Source: Agromyces cerinus subsp. cerinus (GTDB lineage Bacteria; Actinomycetota; Actinomycetes; Actinomycetales; Microbacteriaceae). Taken from it: a DNA stretch of 64,000 bases. The notes beneath the pieces were generated by a model that was given only the letters and a program-made list of their open reading frames with translations, did no database searches and had not been told where the DNA came from. Each line of letters opens with the position of its first letter. Within the stretch, counting starts at the first letter, position 1. Shown one piece after another: positions 15,723 through 25,748 of the stretch. Location: positions 806,001 to 870,000 of the forward strand of contig NZ_FSRJ01000001.1 in the NCBI RefSeq assembly GCF_900142065.1, in the 5' to 3' direction. A program made the translations under genes and the position numbers.

Positions 15723-16501
15723 AGCGCACCCCGTTCATCGCAGGCAACTGGAAGATGAACCTCGACCACCTGCAGTCGATCGCGTTCGTGCAGAAGCTCG
15801 CATGGGCCCTCGCCGACGCGAAGCACGACTTCGCCGACGCGGAGGTCGCGGTCTTCCCGCCGTTCACCGACCTGCGTTCGGTGCAGACGCTCGTGGCGGC
15901 CGACTCCCTGCCCATCGGCTACGGTGCGCAGGATGTCTCGGCGCACGACTCCGGTGCCTACACCGGTGAGATCTCCGGCGCGTTCCTCAAGCAGCTCGAC
16001 TGCCGGTACGTGATCATCGGTCACTCCGAGCGGCGCACGCTGCACGCGGAGTCCGACGCCGAGGTCAACGCGAAGGTCAAGGCCGCGCACCGTCACGGCC
16101 TCGTGCCGGTCATCTGCGTCGGCGAGACCGCGGAAGACCTCGAGGCCCACGGCCCGAGTGCCGTTCCGGTCGCGCAGCTGCGCGCGGCCCTCGACGGCGT
16201 CGACGGCTCGAAGGGCCTCGTCGTCGCCTACGAGCCCGTCTGGGCGATCGGCTCGGGCCAGGCGGCGACGCCCGCCCAGGCTGAGCAGGTCGCGGCGGCA
16301 CTGCGTGCGCTCCTCGTCGAGCTCCTCGGCGAAGAGGTCGCCCAGTCGACCCGGGTGCTCTACGGCGGTTCGGTGAAGGCGGCGAACATCGCCTCGTTCC
16401 TGCGTGAACCGAACGTCGACGGGGCCCTCGTCGGCGGCGCGAGCCTCGACATCCCCGAGTTCGCGAGCATCGTGCGGTTCAAGAAGCACGTCGGAGCCTG
16501 A
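15713..16501 (+). CDS. tpiA: Triosephosphate isomerase
   Basis: Interconverts dihydroxyacetone phosphate and glyceraldehyde-3-phosphate; 262 residues, a TIM barrel of usual length. Catalytic residues are visible: Lys in AGNWKMN (about residue 13), His in IIGHSERR (about 103) and Glu in VAYEPVWAIGSG (about 176). The phosphate-binding LYGGSVKAAN and VGGASL follow. It is the third gene of the gapA-pgk-tpiA operon and ends before a long hairpin. Confidence 0.98.
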   Translation: MAVKRTPFIAGNWKMNLDHLQSIAFVQKLAWALADAKHDFADAEVAVFPPFTDLRSVQTLVAADSLPIGYGAQDVSAHDSGAYTGEISGAFLKQLDCRYVIIGHSERRTLHAESDAEVNAKVKAAHRHGLVPVICVGETAEDLEAHGPSAVPVAQLRAALDGVDGSKGLVVAYEPVWAIGSGQAATPAQAEQVAAALRALLVELLGEEVAQSTRVLYGGSVKAANIASFLREPNVDGALVGGASLDIPEFASIVRFKKHVGA

Positions 16502-16506
16502 TATTT

Positions 16507-16540
16507 CCGTACCCGGGAGCGCGTGCGCTCCCGGGTACGG
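16507..16540 (+). terminator. 15-bp perfect hairpin after tpiA
   Basis: CCGTACCCGGGAGCG pairs perfectly with CGCTCCCGGGTACGG around a CGTG loop, six bases after the tpiA stop. There is no T-run on the plus side, but the stability fits a terminator or an RNA 3' end. Confidence 0.7.
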
Positions 16541-16553
16541 TCATGCTTCCGGC

Positions 16554-16559
16554 TATACT
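16554..16559 (+). promoter_or_regulatory. secG -10 element
   Basis: TATACT, one of the best -10 matches in the window, sits 14 bases after the tpiA hairpin and 47 bases before secG. It predicts independent secG-rbpA transcription. Confidence 0.55.
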
Positions 16560-16606
16560 CGAATGTCGGCATCGACCCATCTGTCGTGCCCGGAAAGGTT
16601 CACCCC

Positions 16607-16858
16607 GTGGAGATTCTCCAGGTCGTCCTGCAGGTGCTGCTCGGTCTCACGAGCCTGCTGCTGACGTTGCTCATCCTGCTGCACAAGGGTCGTGGCGGCG
16701 GTCTGTCCGACATGTTCGGCGGCGGTGTCACCTCCAGCCTCGGCGCATCGGGGGTCGCGGAGCGAAACCTCAACCGGATCACAGTCATCCTGGCGCTGAT
16801 CTGGATCACGTGCATCGTCGTGCTGGGTCTCATCACCAAGTTCGACTCCGGAATCTGA
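16607..16858 (+). CDS. secG: Protein translocase subunit SecG
   Basis: Small membrane subunit of the SecYEG channel, 83 residues. It has two predicted transmembrane helices (about residues 3-22 and 55-75) separated by the family loop KGRGGGLSDMFGGG. GTG 16607 is preferred over ATG 16523 because the upstream part overlaps the -10 element and the hairpin and is not membrane-like; AAAGG at 16594-16598 is the ribosome binding site. rbpA starts ten bases later, so the two are one transcript. Confidence 0.93.
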   Translation: MEILQVVLQVLLGLTSLLLTLLILLHKGRGGGLSDMFGGGVTSSLGASGVAERNLNRITVILALIWITCIVVLGLITKFDSGI

Positions 16859-16868
16859 CGGGAACACC

Positions 16869-17234
16869 ATGGCATCAGGAAACAGCGCAATCCGCGGGTC
16901 GCGCGTCGGAGCGGGTCCCATGGGCGAACAGGATCGCGGCTTCCACGCCGATCGTGTCGCCATCAGCTACTGGGACGCACACGGCAACGAGACCGTGCGC
17001 TACTTCTCGGCGACGCTCCCCGACGAGGAGATCCCCGAGACCATCGACAGCCCGTCGACCGGCCTGCCGGCCGGCCGCGACCGCGAGAACCCGCCGTCGG
17101 TGTCGAAGCTCGAGCCGTACAAGACGCACCTCGCGTACGTGAAGGAGCGCCGCACCGATGAAGAGGCTGCGGCCCTGCTCGACGACGCACTCACCCAGCT
17201 GCGCACGCGTCGCGGTCAGGGCCCCAAGGACTGA
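16869..17234 (+). CDS. rbpA: RNA polymerase-binding protein RbpA
   Basis: Actinobacterial transcription factor of 121 residues that binds the principal sigma factor and RNA polymerase and stabilises the open complex. Visible parts are an N-terminal basic linker (AIRGSRVGAGPMG), the beta-rich core (RVAISYWDAHGNETVRYFSA) and the C-terminal sigma-interaction helix (DEEAAALLDDALTQLR). Its presence is a strong marker of Actinobacteria. It follows secG closely and ends at a bidirectional terminator shared with pgl. Confidence 0.95.
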   Translation: MASGNSAIRGSRVGAGPMGEQDRGFHADRVAISYWDAHGNETVRYFSATLPDEEIPETIDSPSTGLPAGRDRENPPSVSKLEPYKTHLAYVKERRTDEEAAALLDDALTQLRTRRGQGPKD

Positions 17235-17253
17235 CGCACGACGCGCGACGTGA

Positions 17254-17283
17254 GAAGGGGGCGGCCTGATGGCCGCCCCCTTC
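17254..17283. terminator. Bidirectional terminator between rbpA and pgl
   Basis: GAAGGGGGCGGCC pairs perfectly with GGCCGCCCCCTTC around a TGAT loop (13 bp). It lies between two convergent genes, with TTC on the right side and GAA on the left. Confidence 0.85.
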
Positions 17284-17311
17284 TTCGTGCTTCCGCGCGG
17301 TGTCGACCGCG

Positions 17312-18082
17312 TCAGTAGTCGCGTGCGATGAGCGACTCGGGCACTTCGGATGCCGCGTCGGCATCGACGAAGAACACCGTGCGCCGGCGGCCCTTGATGC
17401 CCGCGACCGGCACCTCGTCGCGGCTGGCGCCGGCCAGTGCGAGACCGAGTGCCGATGCCTTGTCGGCGCCTGCGAGCACCATCCACACGCGCTGCGATGC
17501 GTTGATGACCGGCCGGGTGAGGCTGAGGCGCTCGGGCGGCGGCTTCGGCGAGTTGCGCACGGCGATGACGGTGCGGTCGGTCACCTGGATGCCGGAGCGG
17601 TGCGGGAAGAGCGAGGCGATGTGCCCGTCGGGGCCCACGCCGAGGAAGGTGATGTCGAAGATCGGATGCGACAGGCCGTCGACGCCGTGCGCCGAGAGTT
17701 CTGCGGCGTAGACCTCGGCCGCCGTGTCGAGGTCGATCCCCGAGTCGGAGGCGGGGAACGGGTGCAGGTTCTCGGCCGGCAGTTCGAGCCCGCCGAGGAA
17801 TGCGACCCGGGCCTGCTCGTCGTTGCGCTCGGCGTCGCCGGCGGGCAGCCAGCGCTCGTCGCCCCACCAGAAATGCACGCGCGACCAGTCGATCGAGGTG
17901 TGCGCGGGCGAGGAGCCGATCGACTGGAGCACGGTGCCTCCCATCGATCCGCCGGTGAGCACGACGTGCGCCACGGCCTGGGTGTCGAGGATGTCGAGGA
18001 GCTTCGTGATGAAGCGCGCTGCGACGGAGCCCGCGAGCGATGCCTTGTCGGGGTGCACGAGCACGCGTCGTTCGTTGGTCAT
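17312..18082 (-). CDS. pgl: 6-phosphogluconolactonase
   Basis: Hydrolyses 6-phosphogluconolactone in the oxidative pentose phosphate pathway; 256 residues of the DevB/SOL type. Family motifs are VLTGGSMGG near residue 42, HFWWGDERWLP near 70, and DITFLGVGPDGHIASLFPH near 145. It is the last gene of a six-gene minus-strand operon tkt-tal-pgi-zwf-opcA-pgl. Its ATG overlaps the opcA stop by four bases. Confidence 0.95.
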   Translation of the reverse strand: MTNERRVLVHPDKASLAGSVAARFITKLLDILDTQAVAHVVLTGGSMGGTVLQSIGSSPAHTSIDWSRVHFWWGDERWLPAGDAERNDEQARVAFLGGLELPAENLHPFPASDSGIDLDTAAEVYAAELSAHGVDGLSHPIFDITFLGVGPDGHIASLFPHRSGIQVTDRTVIAVRNSPKPPPERLSLTRPVINASQRVWMVLAGADKASALGLALAGASRDEVPVAGIKGRRRTVFFVDADAASEVPESLIARDY

Positions 18083-19038
18083 TCAGTGCCTCCCTGGCCG
18101 CGGGCATCGAGGAGTTCGAGCCCGCGGGTGATGACCTCACCGTACAACTCGTCGGGGTCGAGGCGGCGGAGCTCGTCGGCCAGACAGTCGCGGAGGTTGC
18201 GACGCGGCAACGCGAGATCGTGCCGAGGCTGGCCCGGCTGGCGGAGCGTCGCGATGCCGGGGACGTCGCGGATCAGTTCGATCGAACCGCCCTCGCGCTC
18301 GAGGCTCACGCCGTGGATGCCGTGGTACCCGGCCTCGGGTCCGGCGAGTTCGTACTCCGTCGGCGCGTTGAGCTGCAGGCGCAGCCACGCCGCCAGCAGG
18401 GTGGTCGACGGCGAGTCGACTGCGCCGCTGACGCGCACTCGCGTCACGGGTTCGTAGGGGGGCTGGTCGAGCACTGCGGCGAGCTGCGCGCGCCAGAGCG
18501 TCAGCCTCGTCCACGCGAAGTCGGCGTCGCCCGGCGTGTAGTTGCCGGCGAGGGCGCGCAACGCCTCCTGCGGGTCGGGCTGCGCCGAGGCATCCGTGAT
18601 CCTCCGGTGCGCGATGCGCCCGAGCGGCGAGCGCCCCGGCACCTCGGGTGCTGCGCCGGGCCACCAGGTGACGACCGGCGCATCGGGCAGGAGGAGGGCC
18701 ATGATGAGGCTCTCCTCGTCGCGAGCTGCGTCGCCGCAGGCGCGGAGCACGATGACCTCGCTCGCGCCGGCGTCGCCGCCGACGCGGATCTCGGCGTCGA
18801 GTCGCGGCGCAACCGCCGATGTCTCGGTGCCCGGCTCGGTCGAGACGACGATCACGCGCATCGGGTGCTCGCGCGAGGCGTCGTTCGCGGCCTCGATCGC
18901 CTCTTCTTCGACGCCGGGAGTGGTGGCGATCACGAGGGTGAGCACGCGGCCGAGTGCGACGACGCCGCCCTCCTCGCGGATCTTCACGAGGGCCTTCGAG
19001 ACCTGACTGGTCGTCGTGTCGGGCAGATCGACGATCAT
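18079..19038 (-). CDS. opcA: Glucose-6-phosphate dehydrogenase assembly protein OpcA
   Basis: Protein of 319 residues, named for its role in activating or assembling glucose-6-phosphate dehydrogenase in cyanobacteria and Actinobacteria. The N-terminus MIVDLPDTTTSQVSKALVKI and the central segments VIVLRACGDAA and APVVTWWPGAAP are typical. It overlaps zwf and pgl by four bases at each end, so the three are translationally coupled. The biochemical mode of action is not shown by the sequence. Confidence 0.93.
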   Translation of the reverse strand: MIVDLPDTTTSQVSKALVKIREEGGVVALGRVLTLVIATTPGVEEEAIEAANDASREHPMRVIVVSTEPGTETSAVAPRLDAEIRVGGDAGASEVIVLRACGDAARDEESLIMALLLPDAPVVTWWPGAAPEVPGRSPLGRIAHRRITDASAQPDPQEALRALAGNYTPGDADFAWTRLTLWRAQLAAVLDQPPYEPVTRVRVSGAVDSPSTTLLAAWLRLQLNAPTEYELAGPEAGYHGIHGVSLEREGGSIELIRDVPGIATLRQPGQPRHDLALPRRNLRDCLADELRRLDPDELYGEVITRGLELLDARGQGGTE

Positions 19039-20576
19039 GGGCGTCTCCAGCTTCGTCCGTCGCGTTCGAGGAGTTCATCGGCGGAGGCCGGGCCCCAGGT
19101 GCCGGGTCGGTACTGCTCGGGCTGGCCCTGCGTCGCCCAGAACTCCTCGATCGGGTCGAGGATCTTCCAGGAGAGCTCGACCTCCTCCTGCCGGGGGAAG
19201 AGCGGCGGGTCGCCGAGCAGCACATCGAGGATCAGCCGCTCGTAGGCCTCGGGGCTCGCTTCGGTGAAGGCGTGGCCGTACCCGAAGTCCATCGTGACGT
19301 CGCGAACCTGCATGCCGGCTCCCGGCACCTTCGAGCCGAAGCGGATCGTGACGCCTTCATCGGGCTGCACGCGGATGACGAGCGCGTTCTGGCCGAGCTG
19401 CGAGGTCTGGCTGTCGGCGAACACCTGCTGCGGTGCGCGCTTGAAGACGACCGCGATCTCGGTGACACGTCGGCCGAGGCGCTTGCCCGCCCGCAGGTAG
19501 AACGGCACGCCCGCCCAGCGGCGTGTGCCGATGGTGAGCTTCATGGCCGCGTAGGTCTCGGTCGTCGATTCGGGGTTCATGCCGTCTTCGTCGAGGAATC
19601 CGATGACCTTCTCGCCGCCCTGCCAGCCTCCGGCGTACTGGCCGCGGGCGGTGCCCGTCGCGAGGTCGTCGGGAAGGCGGACCGCCGCGAGGATCTTCTC
19701 CTTCTCGGCACGCAGGTCGCCGGCCTCGAACGAGATCGGCTCCTCCATCGCGGTGAGGGCGAGCAGCTGCAGCAGGTGGTTCTGGATGACGTCACGCGCA
19801 GCGCCGATGCCGTCGTAGTACCCGGCTCGACCGCCGACGCCGATGTCTTCCGCCATCGTGATCTGCACGTGGTCGACGTAGTTCGCGTTCCAGATCGGCT
19901 CGTAGAGCTGGTTCGCGAACCGGAGCGCCAGGATGTTCTGGACGGTCTCCTTGCCGAGGTAGTGGTCGATGCGGAACACCGAGTCGGGCGGGAACACCGA
20001 CGCGACGACGTCGTTCAGCTCGCGGGCCGTCTTCAGGTCGCTGCCGAACGGCTTCTCGATGACGACGCGCCGCCACTGGTCGCCGCGCTGCTCGGTCAGC
20101 CCCGAGCGCTTCAGCTGCTCGGTGACGATCGGGAACGACTTCGGCGGGATCGACAGGTAGAACGCGTGGTTGCCCATCGTGCCGCGTTCGCGATCGAGGT
20201 CCTGGACGACCTGGCGGAGCCGGTCGAAGGCCGCGTCGTCGTCGAAGTCGCCGGGCACGAAGCGGATGCCTCGGGCCAGCTGCTTCCAGACGTCCTCACG
20301 GAACTCGGTGCGCGCGTACTTCTTGACGGAGTCGTGCACGACCTGCTCGAAGTCCTGGTCGGCCCACTCGCGACGAGCGAAGCCGACGAGGGCGAATCCG
20401 GGTGGCAGGAGCCCCCGGTTCGCGAGGTCGTAGACCGCCGGCATCAGCTTCTTGCGCGACAGGTCACCCGTGACGCCGAAGATGATGAGGCTCGACGGAC
20501 CCGCGATGCGGTTCAGCCGGTAGTCCTTGGGGGATCGGAGCGGATTGTGCTGCGCGGTGATCGCGGCCGGTTGCAT
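19035..20576 (-). CDS. zwf: Glucose-6-phosphate 1-dehydrogenase
   Basis: First enzyme of the oxidative pentose phosphate pathway, 513 residues. The coenzyme motif GVTGDLSRKK is at residues 34-43, EKPFG at 174-178 and the active-site signature RIDHYLGKE at 202-210. GGAGGA precedes the ATG on the minus strand. It starts 15 bases after pgi. Together with opcA and pgl it supplies NADPH and pentose precursors. Confidence 0.98.
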   Translation of the reverse strand: MQPAAITAQHNPLRSPKDYRLNRIAGPSSLIIFGVTGDLSRKKLMPAVYDLANRGLLPPGFALVGFARREWADQDFEQVVHDSVKKYARTEFREDVWKQLARGIRFVPGDFDDDAAFDRLRQVVQDLDRERGTMGNHAFYLSIPPKSFPIVTEQLKRSGLTEQRGDQWRRVVIEKPFGSDLKTARELNDVVASVFPPDSVFRIDHYLGKETVQNILALRFANQLYEPIWNANYVDHVQITMAEDIGVGGRAGYYDGIGAARDVIQNHLLQLLALTAMEEPISFEAGDLRAEKEKILAAVRLPDDLATGTARGQYAGGWQGGEKVIGFLDEDGMNPESTTETYAAMKLTIGTRRWAGVPFYLRAGKRLGRRVTEIAVVFKRAPQQVFADSQTSQLGQNALVIRVQPDEGVTIRFGSKVPGAGMQVRDVTMDFGYGHAFTEASPEAYERLILDVLLGDPPLFPRQEEVELSWKILDPIEEFWATQGQPEQYRPGTWGPASADELLERDGRSWRRP

Positions 20577-20591
20577 CGTTCCTCCGGGATA

Positions 20592-22196
20592 TCAGGCGAC
20601 GACGTCGAACAGCGTCGCCGTATTGGCCGAGGGGTCGGTGAGCGTGAGCGTGAGCACCGGTCGACCGTGCTCGGCGAGCACGCTCGCGTCGCCGGAGGCC
20701 TGGGCTGCGATCAGCTGACCGAAGGTGAACGGGCGATCGGGGATCGCGAGGTCTTCGGCAGGCGTCTGCGTGATCTGCAGGAACGCGCCGACCGCAGGGC
20801 CGCCCTTGTGGAACTGCCCGGTCGAGTGGAGGAAGCGCGGCCCCCAGCCGAAGGTCACCGGTCGGCCGGCGCGGGCGGCGAGCAGGCCCCTGAGCCGCTC
20901 GAGCTCGGGGTGGGCGACGCGGTCGACGTAGGCCTGGATCGAGAGGTAGCCGTCGGCGGGCAGCTCTTCGAGGAGCACGTCGATGGCCGAGGCGAGGTCG
21001 CTCGAGGCGCCGATCACCTCGGCGGTGCCGCGCACCTCGATGCCCTGTTCGACGAAGGCGGCCGGCGTGGGCTCGGGTCGGGCGTCGAGGAGTCCGCGCG
21101 CGGCGATCTTCGCCGATTCCACGTCGGGCTGGTCGAAGGGGTTGATGCCGAGGATGCGGCCCGCGACGGCGGTCGCGTACTCCCAGACGAGGAGCTGGGC
21201 GCCGAGCGTGCCCGACACGCGGATCTCACCGGAGTCGTCGCGGCCGAAGATCTCGTCGCCCGCGTCGTCGACGATGCGCACGATCTGCAGGTCGGCGAGG
21301 TCCTCGCCGAGCTCGGGCGCGTCGACGTCGAGCACGACGGGGAGGAGCCCGGTGCCGTTCTTGCCGGTGGACTCCGCGATCAGCTGTTCGGCCCAGTCGG
21401 GGAGCCCGACGATGTGGGTGCCGTCGGCGATGAGGCCGAGCTTGTCGCGGAGGGGCGCCGTCGCCGCGATCGCCGCGCCGAGCACGAGGCCCGGGTTCTC
21501 GGGGCTGTCGATGGCGAGCGAGAGCTCGATCGTCTCGGCCTCGTCGAGCACCTCGGAGATGTCGACGCCGGCGAGACCGGAGGGCACGAGGCCGAAGGCG
21601 GTGAGGGCCGAGTAGCGGCCGCCGACGTCGGGGTCGGCGTTGAAGACGCGGTAGCCCGCGGCGCGCGCCGACTCGTCGAGCGGCGAGCCGGGGTCGGTCA
21701 CGACGATGATGCGCGTCGCCGGGTCGATGCCGGCGTCGCGGAAGGCCTGCTCGTAGACGCGGCGCTGGCTGTCGGTCTCGACGGTCGAACCCGACTTCGA
21801 CGAGACGACGAGCGCCGATGACGCGAGTCGGTCGGCGAGGGCGGAACGGACCTGCCCGGGCTCGGTCGAGTCGAGCACGGTGAGGTCGACGTTCGTCGTG
21901 CGCGTGATGACCTCGGGAGCGAGGGAGGAGCCGCCCATGCCGGCGAGCACGATGTGGTCGACGCCTGCGGCTTCGAGTTCCTCGCGCAGAGCCTCGATCT
22001 CGGGGACGAGCGGGCGGGAGATCGCGACGGCCTCGGTCCAGCCGAGGCGCTTCGCAGCCTCTGTCTCGGCGTCGGCACCCCAGAGGGATGCGTCCTGCGC
22101 GGTGATGCCGCTGGCCACGAGGTCGGCGACGAGTGTCGGCACCGTGCTGCGCACGGCATCGGCTGCGGCTCCGCTCACGGAGATGCGGAAGCTCAT
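20592..22196 (-). CDS. pgi: Glucose-6-phosphate isomerase (Tal-Pgi related type)
   Basis: Sugar isomerase of 534 residues. The SIS-type motif SSKSGSTVE spans residues 132-140 and a glycine-rich [13 protein letters not shown] lies at 84-96. The sequence looks like the isomerase half of bifunctional transaldolase/isomerase proteins rather than the classical E. coli Pgi, which agrees with the separate transaldolase gene directly upstream. The ATG at 22196 overlaps the tal stop by four bases; upstream in-frame codons belong to tal. Confidence 0.88.
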   Translation of the reverse strand: MSFRISVSGAAADAVRSTVPTLVADLVASGITAQDASLWGADAETEAAKRLGWTEAVAISRPLVPEIEALREELEAAGVDHIVLAGMGGSSLAPEVITRTTNVDLTVLDSTEPGQVRSALADRLASSALVVSSKSGSTVETDSQRRVYEQAFRDAGIDPATRIIVVTDPGSPLDESARAAGYRVFNADPDVGGRYSALTAFGLVPSGLAGVDISEVLDEAETIELSLAIDSPENPGLVLGAAIAATAPLRDKLGLIADGTHIVGLPDWAEQLIAESTGKNGTGLLPVVLDVDAPELGEDLADLQIVRIVDDAGDEIFGRDDSGEIRVSGTLGAQLLVWEYATAVAGRILGINPFDQPDVESAKIAARGLLDARPEPTPAAFVEQGIEVRGTAEVIGASSDLASAIDVLLEELPADGYLSIQAYVDRVAHPELERLRGLLAARAGRPVTFGWGPRFLHSTGQFHKGGPAVGAFLQITQTPAEDLAIPDRPFTFGQLIAAQASGDASVLAEHGRPVLTLTLTDPSANTATLFDVVA

Positions 22197-23302
22197 CGTG
22201 CGGCCTCCAGCGCGCCGCGAACGGTGTCGAGCAACTCGTTCCACGAGACGATGAACTTGTCGACGCCCTCGTTCTCGAGCAGCAGGGTCACGTCGTCGTA
22301 GTCGACGCCGACGCGCGCGAGCGCATCGAGCACCTCGCCGGCCTGCACGTAGGCGCCGGTGACGGTGTCGCCCGCGATGACGCCGTGGTCGAACGTGGCC
22401 TCGAGCGTCTTCTCGGGCATCGTGTTCACGACGCCCTGGGCGACGAGCTCGGTCACGTAGAGGGTGTCGGGCAGTGCGGGGTCCTTCACGCCGGTCGACG
22501 CCCAGAGCGGGCGCTGGCGGTTCGCGCCGGACGCGAGGAGCGCTGCGGCACGCTCGCCGCCGAACTCCTGCTCGAAGAGCTCGTAGGCGAGACGCGCGTT
22601 GGCGAGTCCGGCCTTGCTCTTCAGCGCGACAGCCTCATCGGTTCCGATCGCGACGAGTCGCTTGTCGATCTCGGTGTCGACGCGCGAGACGAAGAACGAG
22701 GCGACCGAGTGGATGGTCGACAGGTCGATGCCGGCGGCCTTGGCCTGCTCGAGTCCCGCGAGGTACGCCGCGATCACTTCGCGGTAGCGGTCGAGGCTGA
22801 AGATCAACGTGACGTTGACGCTGATGCCGGAGCCGATCGCCTCGGTGATCGCGTCGAGGCCCTCAGCGGTCGCGGGGATCTTGATCATGGCGTTCGGGCG
22901 GTCGACCTTGGCCCAGAGCGACTTCGCCTCGGCGATCGTGCCGGCGGTGTCGCGGGCCAGACCGGGGGAGACCTCGATCGAGACGCGGCCGTCGAAGCCG
23001 TTCGAGCGGTCGTAGACGGGGCGGAAGACGTCGGCGGCGGCGCGCACGTCGTCGGTCGTGATCTCGAAGACCGCCGTGTCGACGTCGGCGCCGGCCGCAG
23101 CGAGGGTGTGCAGCTGTTCGGCGTAGCCGTCGCCCTTGGCGAGGGCGCCGGCGAAGATCGTCGGGTTGGTGGTGACGCCGACGACGTCGCGCTCGGCGAT
23201 GAGTCGGGCGAGGTCGCCCGAGGCGATGCGTTCACGAGAGAGGTCGTCGAGCCAGATGCTGACGCCCGCCTCCGAGAGTGCTGCGGTGGGGGAGCTGGTC
23301 AT
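22193..23302 (-). CDS. tal: Transaldolase
   Basis: Transfers a dihydroxyacetone unit between sugar phosphates in the non-oxidative pentose phosphate pathway; 369 residues. The Schiff-base lysine is Lys141 in [11 protein letters not shown], and GVTTNPTIF at residues 42-50 is typical. GAGGAG lies before the ATG on the minus strand. It begins 26 bases after tkt and overlaps pgi, so the order in the operon is tkt, tal, pgi. Confidence 0.96.
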   Translation of the reverse strand: MTSSPTAALSEAGVSIWLDDLSRERIASGDLARLIAERDVVGVTTNPTIFAGALAKGDGYAEQLHTLAAAGADVDTAVFEITTDDVRAAADVFRPVYDRSNGFDGRVSIEVSPGLARDTAGTIAEAKSLWAKVDRPNAMIKIPATAEGLDAITEAIGSGISVNVTLIFSLDRYREVIAAYLAGLEQAKAAGIDLSTIHSVASFFVSRVDTEIDKRLVAIGTDEAVALKSKAGLANARLAYELFEQEFGGERAAALLASGANRQRPLWASTGVKDPALPDTLYVTELVAQGVVNTMPEKTLEATFDHGVIAGDTVTGAYVQAGEVLDALARVGVDYDDVTLLLENEGVDKFIVSWNELLDTVRGALEAAR

Positions 23303-23328
23303 GGGAGTGTCTCCTCTTCTGGCGCGCG

Positions 23329-25422
23329 TCAGGCCGACGCGAGCGATTCCTTCGCGGCGGCGACGACGGCCTCGGCCGTGATGCCGAACTCGCGGAACAG
23401 GGTCTTGTAGTCGGCGGACGCGCCGAAGTGCTCGATCGACACCGAGCGGCCGCGCGACCCGAGGTAGCGGTGCCACGAGAGCGCGAGCCCGGCTTCGACC
23501 GAGACGCGGGCCGTGACGCTCGAGGGCAGCACCTGCTCGCGGTACTCGGCCGGCTGCTCCTCGAACCACTCGAGCGACGGGGCCGAGACGACGCGTGCGC
23601 CGATGCCCTCTTCCGCGAGCGTCTCACGGGCAGCGAGTGCCAGCTGCACCTCTGAGCCGGTGGCGATGAGGATCACGTCGGGCGTGCCCGACGCGGCCTC
23701 GGCGAGCACGTACGCGCCCTTCGCCACATTCGAAGCGGCAGCGAGGGTGTCACCGGATGCCTCGGCATCGCCGCGCTCGAACACGGGGATGTTCTGACGG
23801 GTGAGGGCGATGCCCGCCGGGGCATCCGTGCGCTTCAGGATCTCGAGCCAGGCGTGCGCGACCTCGTTGGCGTCGGCGGGGCGCACGACCGTGAGGCCCG
23901 GGATCGCCCGGAGGGTCGCGAGCTGCTCGATGGGCTGGTGGGTCGGACCGTCTTCGCCGAGGGCGACGGAGTCGTGGGTCCAGACGAAGATCGACGGCAC
24001 CTGCATGAGCGCGGCCAGGCGCACTGCGGGCCGCATGTAGTCGCTGAAGATGAGGAAGGTGCCGCCGAAGGCGCGGGTCTTGCCATGCAGCACGATGCCG
24101 TTGACGATCGCGCCCATGGCGTGCTCGCGGATGCCGAAGTGCAGCACCCGGCCGTAGGGGTTGCCCGAGAACTCGTGCGTCGACCACTCGGTCGGGATGA
24201 ACGAGGCCGCCCCGTTGATCGTGGTCAGGTTCGACTCGGCGAGGTCGGCCGAGCCGCCCCACAGCTCGGGCAGCACGCCGGCGAGGGCGTTGATGACCTT
24301 GCCCGATGCGGCGCGGGTCGACACCTCGGTGCCGCCCTCGAAGACCGGGAGCACCGATTCGACGTCGGCCGGGAGCTCGCCGGCCTCGAGCCGGTCGAGG
24401 AGCGCCTTGCGCTCGGGGTTCGCTGCGGCCCACTCGTCGAAGGCGAGCTGCCATTCCGCGTGCTGTGCCGCGCCGCGCTCGACGGCGCCGCGCGTGTGGG
24501 AGAGGACCTCTTCGGCGACGACGAAGCTCTGCTCGGGGTCGAAGCCGAGCACCTCCTTCGTCGCAGCGAGTTCGGCAGCTCCGAGCGCGGAACCGTGGAT
24601 CTTGCCGGAGTTCTGCTTGCCGGGCGACGGCCAGCCGATGATCGTCTTCAGGATGATGATCGACGGCTTCGTCGACTCGCCCTTGGCCGCCTCGATCGCG
24701 GCATGCAGCTCGGCCACGTCTTCGACGTACTGGCCCGTCTTCTTCCAGTCGACGGTCTGCACGTGCCATCCGTAGGACTCGTAGCGCTTCGCGACGTCTT
24801 CGGTGAAGGCGATGTTGGTGTCGTCCTCGATGGAGATCTGGTTGGAGTCGTAGATCACGACGAGGTTGCCGAGCTGCTGGTGGCCGGCGAGCGAGGACGC
24901 TTCGCTCGTGATGCCCTCCTGCAGGTCGCCGTCACCGGCGACGACGTAGACGAAGTGGTCGAACGGGCTCGCGCCGGCCGCGGCGTCGGGGTCGAAGAGG
25001 CCGCGCTCGTAGCGGGCGGCGTAGGCGAAACCGACGGCGGAGGCCAGGCCCTGTCCGAGCGGGCCGGTCGTGATCTCGACGCCTGCGGTGTGACCGTACT
25101 CGGGGTGGCCCGGGGTCTTCGAACCCCACGTGCGCAGCGACTCGAGGTCGGAGAGCTCGAGGCCGTCGCCCGCGAGGAAGAGCTGCACGTACTGCGTCAG
25201 CGAGGAGTGGCCCGCGGAGAGGATGAAGCGGTCGCGGCCGAGCCATGCGTGGTCGGACGGGTCGCGGCGCATGACCTTCTGGAACAGGAGGTACGCGGCG
25301 GGCGCGAGGCTCATCGCGGTGCCGGGATGCCCGTTTCCGACCTTCTCGACGGCATCGGCCGCGAGCACACGGGCCGTGTCGATCGCTTGGTCATCGAGAG
25401 AATCCCACTGCAGAGTTGCCAC
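23329..25422 (-). CDS. tkt: Transketolase
   Basis: Thiamine-diphosphate enzyme of 697 residues that moves two-carbon units between sugar phosphates. Signature points are [12 protein letters not shown] near residue 30, the substrate-binding SAGHSS at 69-74, and the thiamine/metal motif GDGDLQEG at 163-170. GTG 25422 is chosen because it gives [12 protein letters not shown] and is preceded by GGAAGGA; the longer frame has no support. As first gene of the pentose phosphate operon it has a leader of roughly 150 bases from a TATACT element. Confidence 0.97.
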   Translation of the reverse strand: MATLQWDSLDDQAIDTARVLAADAVEKVGNGHPGTAMSLAPAAYLLFQKVMRRDPSDHAWLGRDRFILSAGHSSLTQYVQLFLAGDGLELSDLESLRTWGSKTPGHPEYGHTAGVEITTGPLGQGLASAVGFAYAARYERGLFDPDAAAGASPFDHFVYVVAGDGDLQEGITSEASSLAGHQQLGNLVVIYDSNQISIEDDTNIAFTEDVAKRYESYGWHVQTVDWKKTGQYVEDVAELHAAIEAAKGESTKPSIIILKTIIGWPSPGKQNSGKIHGSALGAAELAATKEVLGFDPEQSFVVAEEVLSHTRGAVERGAAQHAEWQLAFDEWAAANPERKALLDRLEAGELPADVESVLPVFEGGTEVSTRAASGKVINALAGVLPELWGGSADLAESNLTTINGAASFIPTEWSTHEFSGNPYGRVLHFGIREHAMGAIVNGIVLHGKTRAFGGTFLIFSDYMRPAVRLAALMQVPSIFVWTHDSVALGEDGPTHQPIEQLATLRAIPGLTVVRPADANEVAHAWLEILKRTDAPAGIALTRQNIPVFERGDAEASGDTLAAASNVAKGAYVLAEAASGTPDVILIATGSEVQLALAARETLAEEGIGARVVSAPSLEWFEEQPAEYREQVLPSSVTARVSVEAGLALSWHRYLGSRGRSVSIEHFGASADYKTLFREFGITAEAVVAAAKESLASA

Positions 25423-25576
25423 GATTGTGCTGTTCCTTCCGGTCGCTGGACGGTGACGGGAACCGATGGCCCCGAGCACCCCTGGAATCGCTTCGGCGCG
25501 AATCGTCCGGCGGACGACCTCTGGTCGTTGCACCGGACGGCAATTCGAAAACCGCGCCGTCGGGCGCGCACTGCCA

Positions 25577-25582
25577 AGTATA
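25577..25582 (-). promoter_or_regulatory. tkt operon -10 element
   Basis: TATACT read on the minus strand. It would start a leader of about 150 bases before the tkt GTG. No good -35 is seen. Confidence 0.5.
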
Positions 25583-25692
25583 TGGACTCCTCACGTTTCA
25601 TGACGGTGACGCGGAGCTCACGCGCACGACGCTCGGTGGTGAGGCCGAAGCGCCGGCGAACCGTGCCGGAGGACGGGCGACACATGTTGTCA

Positions 25693-25698
25693 TAGAAT
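25693..25698 (+). promoter_or_regulatory. ctaB -10 element
   Basis: TAGAAT about 50 bases before the ctaB ATG. The -35 is not recognisable. Confidence 0.5.
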
Positions 25699-25748
25699 CG
25701 ACAGCGAGCGTGGCCGTGTTTTACGTGCCCGCGCCCGGAAGAGGAACG

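Larger units (their letters stand above)
25423..25748. other. Divergent tkt/ctaB intergenic region (326 bases)
   Basis: Contains a minus-strand -10 (TATACT, 25582-25577) for tkt and a plus-strand -10 (TAGAAT, 25693-25698) for ctaB. The tkt leader contains a weak hairpin, GACGGC at 25536-25541 with GCCGTC at 25556-25561. I see no gene and no known riboswitch in it. Confidence 0.6.

Noticed and set aside
18954-21821. 955-codon plus-strand frame opposite zwf and pgi
   Set aside because: Shadow frame, no recognisable domain, no ribosome binding site.
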